Of a DNA stretch of 10,456 bases, positions 6,894 through 10,456 are shown piece after piece. The position numbers were made by a program, and so were the translations under genes. Below the pieces are notes generated by a model. The model saw only the letters and a list, made by a program, of their open reading frames with translations, was not told the origin of the DNA and did not search any database. This DNA comes from Filomicrobium sp. (lineage in GTDB: Bacteria; Pseudomonadota; Alphaproteobacteria; Rhizobiales; Hyphomicrobiaceae), in contig JAUWFF010000016.1 of NCBI GenBank assembly GCA_030607105.1, forward strand, positions 1 through 10,456. The letters are read 5' to 3'. How positions within the stretch are numbered: the stretch's first letter is position 1; the number at the start of each line of letters is the position of its first letter.

Positions 6894-8180
6894 GTGAAAA
6901 GCAAAGTTCTTCGTTTGGCCAGCGCACTGCCGCTTCTCGTCGCATCGGCCGCAGCAGCGTTTGCCGAATCTGCTGCGCCTAAACAAGCCGACGTCCTGGA
7001 GAACTACGCCAACATTGCGGAAGCTAACTACAAGGACTCGCTCGCAGCCGCCAAAAAACTGCAGGTCGCAATCGAAAAGCTCATCGCGGAGCCGAGCGAA
7101 GCGACGCTCAAAGCAGCGCGTGAAGCCTGGCTAATTTCGCGCGTGCCATACACGCAGACTGAAGCCTTCCGCTTCGGCAACCCCATTATTGATGAATGGG
7201 AAGGTAAAGTGAATGCATGGCCACTCGATGAAGGCTTGATCGATTATGTCGCCGCCTCGTATGGCGACGATAGCCCCGAAAACGAACTTTACGTCGCAAA
7301 CGTCATCTCCAAGAAGCTTATCAAGGTAAATGGCAAGGACGTCGACGCCTCAAAGATCACCAAGTCATTGCTGGCTGACGATCTGCATGAAGCCGGCGGC
7401 GTCGAGGCAAACGTCTCCACGGGCTATCACGCGGTCGAATTTCTGCTGTGGGGGCAGGACCTGAATGGCACCGGACCTGGCGCCGGCAACCGTCCCCCAA
7501 CCGACTTCGATCCGAAGAACTGCACCGGCGGCAATTGTGATCGTCGCGCGCAATACCTGAGTGTCGTAACCGACCTCATGATCGACGATCTGAAATGGAT
7601 GGCGAAACAGTGGGGCAAGAACGGCGCAGCACGCCTGGCTGTGACCCAGGCGACAGGGACCAACGGCGTCCGCGCCATCTTCACCGGGCTGGGCTCGCTG
7701 ACGTACGGCGAGATGGCCGGCGAGCGCATGAAGCTCGGCCTGCTGTTGCACGATCCCGAGGAAGAGCACGATTGCTTTGCCGACAACACGCACAACTCGC
7801 ACTATTACAACGTCATCGGCATTCGCAATATCTATTTTGGCGAGTACACACGTCCCGACGGCAGCAAAGTCAGTGGGCCAAGCGCATCGGATCTCGTTCG
7901 AGCCAAGGATCCAGAAATTGACAAGCGTGTGCGTGCCGCAATCAACAACACCGTCGAGAAAATGGGTGTGTTGAAACAGCGTGCGGAAACCAAGGAACGC
8001 TACGACCAGATGATTGCTCACGGCAACACCGAAGGAAATGCCGTAGTGCAGGCCGCAATCGATGCGCTTGTCGCCCAGGCCAAGGAGTTGGAACGCGCTA
8101 TCGCGGTCCTGAAGCTAGAAGCCATCCAGTTTGAGGGCTCACACAGCCTGGACGAACCAGGCAAGGTTCTGCCGCAGTAG
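6894..8180 (+). CDS. Imelysin family iron-regulated periplasmic protein (IrpA-like)
   Basis: This is a 428-aa protein of the imelysin (Peptidase_M75) family. The GTG at 6894 is preceded by GGAGG with five-base spacing. It gives a clean Sec signal peptide (MKSKVLRLASALPLLVASAA...AFA), cut before ES at about residue 27. An upstream ATG at 6828 would bury this signal behind 22 residues. The hallmark GYHAVEFLLWGQD (residues 177-189) carries the intact GxHxxE motif (H179, E182), thought to bind metal. CTGGNCDRRAQYL and a late GVRAIFTGLGSLTYGEMAGERM, EEEHDCFADNTH block are typical of iron-regulated protein A homologues. The role is periplasmic or outer-membrane iron acquisition; the mechanism is unresolved. 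It normally precedes the di-heme DUF1111 gene. Here a decayed porin fragment lies between them. Confidence 0.92.
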   Translation: MKSKVLRLASALPLLVASAAAAFAESAAPKQADVLENYANIAEANYKDSLAAAKKLQVAIEKLIAEPSEATLKAAREAWLISRVPYTQTEAFRFGNPIIDEWEGKVNAWPLDEGLIDYVAASYGDDSPENELYVANVISKKLIKVNGKDVDASKITKSLLADDLHEAGGVEANVSTGYHAVEFLLWGQDLNGTGPGAGNRPPTDFDPKNCTGGNCDRRAQYLSVVTDLMIDDLKWMAKQWGKNGAARLAVTQATGTNGVRAIFTGLGSLTYGEMAGERMKLGLLLHDPEEEHDCFADNTHNSHYYNVIGIRNIYFGEYTRPDGSKVSGPSASDLVRAKDPEIDKRVRAAINNTVEKMGVLKQRAETKERYDQMIAHGNTEGNAVVQAAIDALVAQAKELERAIAVLKLEAIQFEGSHSLDEPGKVLPQ

Positions 8181-8290
8181 GTGTGCGTAAGCACCAACCT
8201 TAGACCCCACTAGAAACCAATCGGACGACTGCTCAACCCGTGAGTAACGAAGCAATCAGTCATGCGCTCATCCGAAGCTCCGAATACGCA

Positions 8291-8314
8291 GAGTCCGCCC
8301 CTAAAGAGGGACTC
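8291..8314. repeat. Inverted repeat upstream of the porin fragment
   Basis: GAGTCC (8291-8296) and GGACTC (8309-8314) form a perfect 6-bp inverted repeat around a 12-base loop. It ends 14 bases before the ATG at 8329 and just before the AAGGG ribosome-site candidate. No T-run follows, so a terminator is unlikely. It could be a leader hairpin that lowers translation. Confidence 0.4.
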
Positions 8315-8328
8315 CAAGGGTGTCGAAA

Positions 8329-8823
8329 ATGCTAGCAAACATCTCAACAACCACGTCTATCAGTGCGTTCCTATTCATCGCCACCACACAAGCCAATGCT
8401 GCAGATTTCGGCGGAGACAGATGCGCCGAACTTGAAGCAACCACCGCCCGCAAGGGCAACCGCAAAGTTCAACTAACGGTCTCAGGCCACCTGAGCACGG
8501 CCGTCCTTTTCTGGGATGACGGCAAGGAGAGCAATACCTATGTGGTCGGCAACAAGAATGACCAGAGCAACTTCACCGGTGATGCAGCCATCTCTTCGGA
8601 CCTGACCGCCGCTTGTACCATAACGCTACGTCTTTGCGATACGCTGTCTGACGAAGTCACACAAGATACTGATGACCCGGAATTCGGCTTCACGCTATGG
8701 GGGGCTAACTGGTTTCTGGAAAGCAAACGTGCCGGAAAGCTCATCGCGGGTTAGGCTTCTCGTGTGTCCGACACTGCACCGGAAAAAGTAGACTATGTCA
8801 GCGTACAAAACAGGGCAGCATGA
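8329..8823 (+). pseudogene. Decayed N-terminal fragment of an alphaproteobacterial porin
   Basis: The ATG at 8329 (AAGGG upstream) opens a signal peptide, MLANISTTTSISAFLFIATTQANA, then porin-like sequence. Recognisable stretches are ELEATTARKGNRKVQLTVSG, LFWDDGKESNTYVVGNKNDQ, FTGDAAI, TITLRL and DPEFGFTLW-ANWFLES. These match, from memory, the first strands of Porin_4-type porins of Hyphomicrobiales, which usually exceed 350 residues. The frame stops at TAG 8752-8754 after 141 residues. Past it the same frame stays open to 8820 and still reads porin-like (ASRVSDTAPEKVDYVS), so the TAG probably replaced a leucine codon (GL-A-S). The coiled part before ELEATT and the stretch before FTGDA also look shortened. 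The remaining C-terminal three-quarters is absent. A short secreted protein could still be made, but a functional barrel could not. It sits between the imelysin and di-heme genes. Confidence 0.72.
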
Positions 8824-10304
8824 TGAGGCGCGCGATGAATGCGAAGAAAGATGCCATCCGCTTCGGCTTGATTTCGGCTCTGATTGTCAGCGCTTGCGGG
8901 CCTGTCGCTGCGCAAAACGTTGTGCAGCTTGCGAAACTCGAAGCTGGCGAGGAGAGGCCTGGCGGAGCCGCAACGACAAACCGAGCTACCCAAACTCGCA
9001 ATGCTTTCTCTCAGCATTCGACCGGCATCGGCTTTGAAGGAGAATTCCGTTTCAAGGTGGGCAACGCCATCTTCCGCAAGACCTGGGTCTCATCACCGGC
9101 CTCGACAAAGTCTTCCGATGGCCTCGGGCCGATCTATAACGCGCGCGCCTGCCAACATTGCCACCTTAAGGATGGCCGCGGCCATACACCTGCGGGCAAT
9201 TGGCCGGACGATGGCGCCGTGTCCATGTTCCTGCGGCTATCAATTCCACCGCAGACGGAGGAGCACAAGCGCCTGCTGGCCGAACGCCACACCACCATCA
9301 TTCCGGAACCGACTTATGGCGGCCAGCTGCAAGACCTTGCGATTCAGGGCCACGCGGGCGAAGGCCGGATGCACATCGAGTACAAGGACGTGCCTGTTGA
9401 ACTTGGCGACGGAACGATTGTTACCCTGCGCCGGCCAACGTACAGCGTAACGGATTTGGGCTACGGCCCGATGCACCCTGAGACCATGATCTCGCCGCGG
9501 GTCGCACCGCCGATGATCGGTCTCGGCTTGCTTGAGGCGATCCCCGAGTCCGAGATTCGTGCCAATGCCGACCCGCAGGACGAAGATGGCGACGGCATCT
9601 CCGGCCGCGCCAGTGAGGTGTGGTCACACGAAAAGCAGCAGGTGGCGCTTGGCCGCTTCGGATGGAAGGCCGGCAATCCCACGGTCCGCCAGCAAAGTTC
9701 CGACGCGTTCGCCGGCGACATGGGCCTATCAACGCCCATGTTCGCGAAGCCTTCGGGCGACTGCACACAGGCACAGGCTAGATGTCTTGGCGCCCCCAGT
9801 GGCGAGCAAAACGCGGACCCTGAAGTAACCCAGCAAATGATCGACTTGGTGGTTTTCTACAGCCAGAACCTTGCGGTTCCCAAACGTCGCAATGCAATTA
9901 GCCCGGAAGTGTTACGCGGTAAGAAAATCTTTCAGACAGTGGGATGCGCCGCCTGCCACAAGCCAACATACAAAACCGGTAAGGTCACCGGCCAACCGCA
10001 TCTCAGCCAGCAGCGTATCTGGCCCTACACCGATCTGCTGCTTCACGATATGGGTGGAGGCCTTGCCGACAACCGGCCCGAAGGCGTCGCCAACGGCCGG
10101 GAATGGAAGACGCCGCCACTTTGGGGAATTGGCCTAACACAAACGGTCAGTGGACACTCGTTCCTTCTTCACGACGGACGCGCTCGAGGCATAGAGGAGG
10201 CGATCCTCTGGCACGGTGGAGAAGCGGCAGCGGCCCGAGATGCCTATTCAGAACTGTCAAAGGAAGAACGCGATGCGCTGATTGCCTTCGTAAAATCTTT
10301 ATAA
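8820..10304 (+). CDS. Di-heme c-type oxidoreductase, DUF1111/COG3488 (DHOR, 'thiol oxidoreductase')
   Basis: This 494-aa exported protein has two c-type heme sites, ARACQHCH (CQHCH at 111-115) and GCAACH (376-380). Family motifs are GLGPIYNARACQHCHLKDGRG, the acidic DPQDEDGDGISGR near 250-262 (possible calcium site), and YTDLLLHDMGGGLAD. The C-terminal PPLWGIGLT...GHSFLLHDGRARGIEEAILWHGGEA is also characteristic. The length is normal and no ligand is missing. Despite its label, thiol oxidation is unproven; members are thought to do electron transfer linked to iron uptake. The signal region ISALIVSACGPVAAQN contains a VSAC lipobox (C26), so it may be a lipoprotein, or it may be cut after VAA. 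The start may instead be ATG 8835, which has GAGG six bases upstream; ATG 8820 has AGGG four bases upstream. The start overlaps the tandem TGA codons ending the porin remnant. Confidence 0.93.
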   Translation: MMRRAMNAKKDAIRFGLISALIVSACGPVAAQNVVQLAKLEAGEERPGGAATTNRATQTRNAFSQHSTGIGFEGEFRFKVGNAIFRKTWVSSPASTKSSDGLGPIYNARACQHCHLKDGRGHTPAGNWPDDGAVSMFLRLSIPPQTEEHKRLLAERHTTIIPEPTYGGQLQDLAIQGHAGEGRMHIEYKDVPVELGDGTIVTLRRPTYSVTDLGYGPMHPETMISPRVAPPMIGLGLLEAIPESEIRANADPQDEDGDGISGRASEVWSHEKQQVALGRFGWKAGNPTVRQQSSDAFAGDMGLSTPMFAKPSGDCTQAQARCLGAPSGEQNADPEVTQQMIDLVVFYSQNLAVPKRRNAISPEVLRGKKIFQTVGCAACHKPTYKTGKVTGQPHLSQQRIWPYTDLLLHDMGGGLADNRPEGVANGREWKTPPLWGIGLTQTVSGHSFLLHDGRARGIEEAILWHGGEAAAARDAYSELSKEERDALIAFVKSL

Positions 10305-10456
10305 CAGACCCAAACAGGAACATGCATTTCACAGTTATGAAGGCCATTTAGCAGTGATTTGGCGAGGCCGATCCCCAACGGCAGCGTAAAAAATATTCGT
10401 CTCCGAATGCATGCTCGATGAGAGAAGAACTTAGCAGTCTCTTTACGCTACCAAAC
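10305..10456. other. Right-edge intergenic sequence with small inverted repeats
   Basis: No gene is established here. ATTCG-TCTC-CGAAT (10395-10408) forms a small tetraloop hairpin about 90 bases after the di-heme gene, without a T-run. AGCGTAAA (10383-10390) and TTTACGCT (10442-10449) are exact inverted copies 51 bases apart. An ATG at 10418 opens 13 codons to the edge without a good ribosome site, too little to call a gene. Confidence 0.4.

Noticed and set aside
7365..8021. 218-codon minus-strand open frame under the imelysin gene
   Set aside because: It is antisense to a strongly supported imelysin coding region, and its translation looks like composition-driven noise.
8291..8314. Rho-independent terminator after the imelysin gene
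   Set aside because: The 6-bp stem is not followed by a T-run and sits close to the next start codon.
1..10456. CRISPR array, tRNA, rRNA, insertion sequence or defence system
   Set aside because: No regularly spaced identical repeats, cloverleaf sequence, transposase or nuclease-like protein was found; the only tandem repeats are the three 24-bp copies at 4228-4299, which have no spacers.

Overview
The window looks like chromosomal DNA from an alphaproteobacterium, probably of the order Hyphomicrobiales. The grounds are an Irr-type Fur-family regulator (here broken), a porin fragment of the kind common in that order, and a Fur/Irr-style iron gene set. This placement is inference from protein families; no rRNA or housekeeping marker is present. 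Nearly every recognisable gene between about 2 kb and 10.3 kb relates to iron storage, iron uptake or redox chemistry at the cell envelope.

Layout from left to right. Positions 1-42 may hold the first 14 codons of a minus-strand gene that leaves the window, followed by about 400 bases with no supportable gene. A DUF3429 membrane protein (minus) and a COG3380-type FAD-dependent oxidoreductase (plus) are divergently arranged at 0.4-1.95 kb. From 1.98 to 6.57 kb everything is on the minus strand. In transcription order this run is: an imelysin-like protein overlapping a Tat-exported DUF1513 protein; a 265-base gap carrying three tandem 24-bp repeats; an unrecognised cysteine-rich 175-aa protein followed closely by a Bfd-like [2Fe-2S] protein with a TTG start; an intact bacterioferritin; and an irr-like pseudogene with two frameshifts.

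From 6.89 to 10.30 kb the plus strand carries a canonical imelysin (GxHxxE present), a decayed porin fragment ending at an in-frame amber codon, and a di-heme DUF1111/COG3488 oxidoreductase with two CxxCH sites.

Functionally, the imelysins, the di-heme protein and the DUF1513 protein form a known type of iron-responsive periplasmic gene set. Its members are usually described as one operon; here they are split into two divergent arms around the 6571-6893 intergenic region. Bacterioferritin stores iron and the Bfd-like protein could reduce and release it. The cysteine-rich protein next to the Bfd-like gene is the least explained component and the best candidate for something undescribed. Two pseudogenes (irr and porin) in the same 10 kb suggest a locus under active remodelling.
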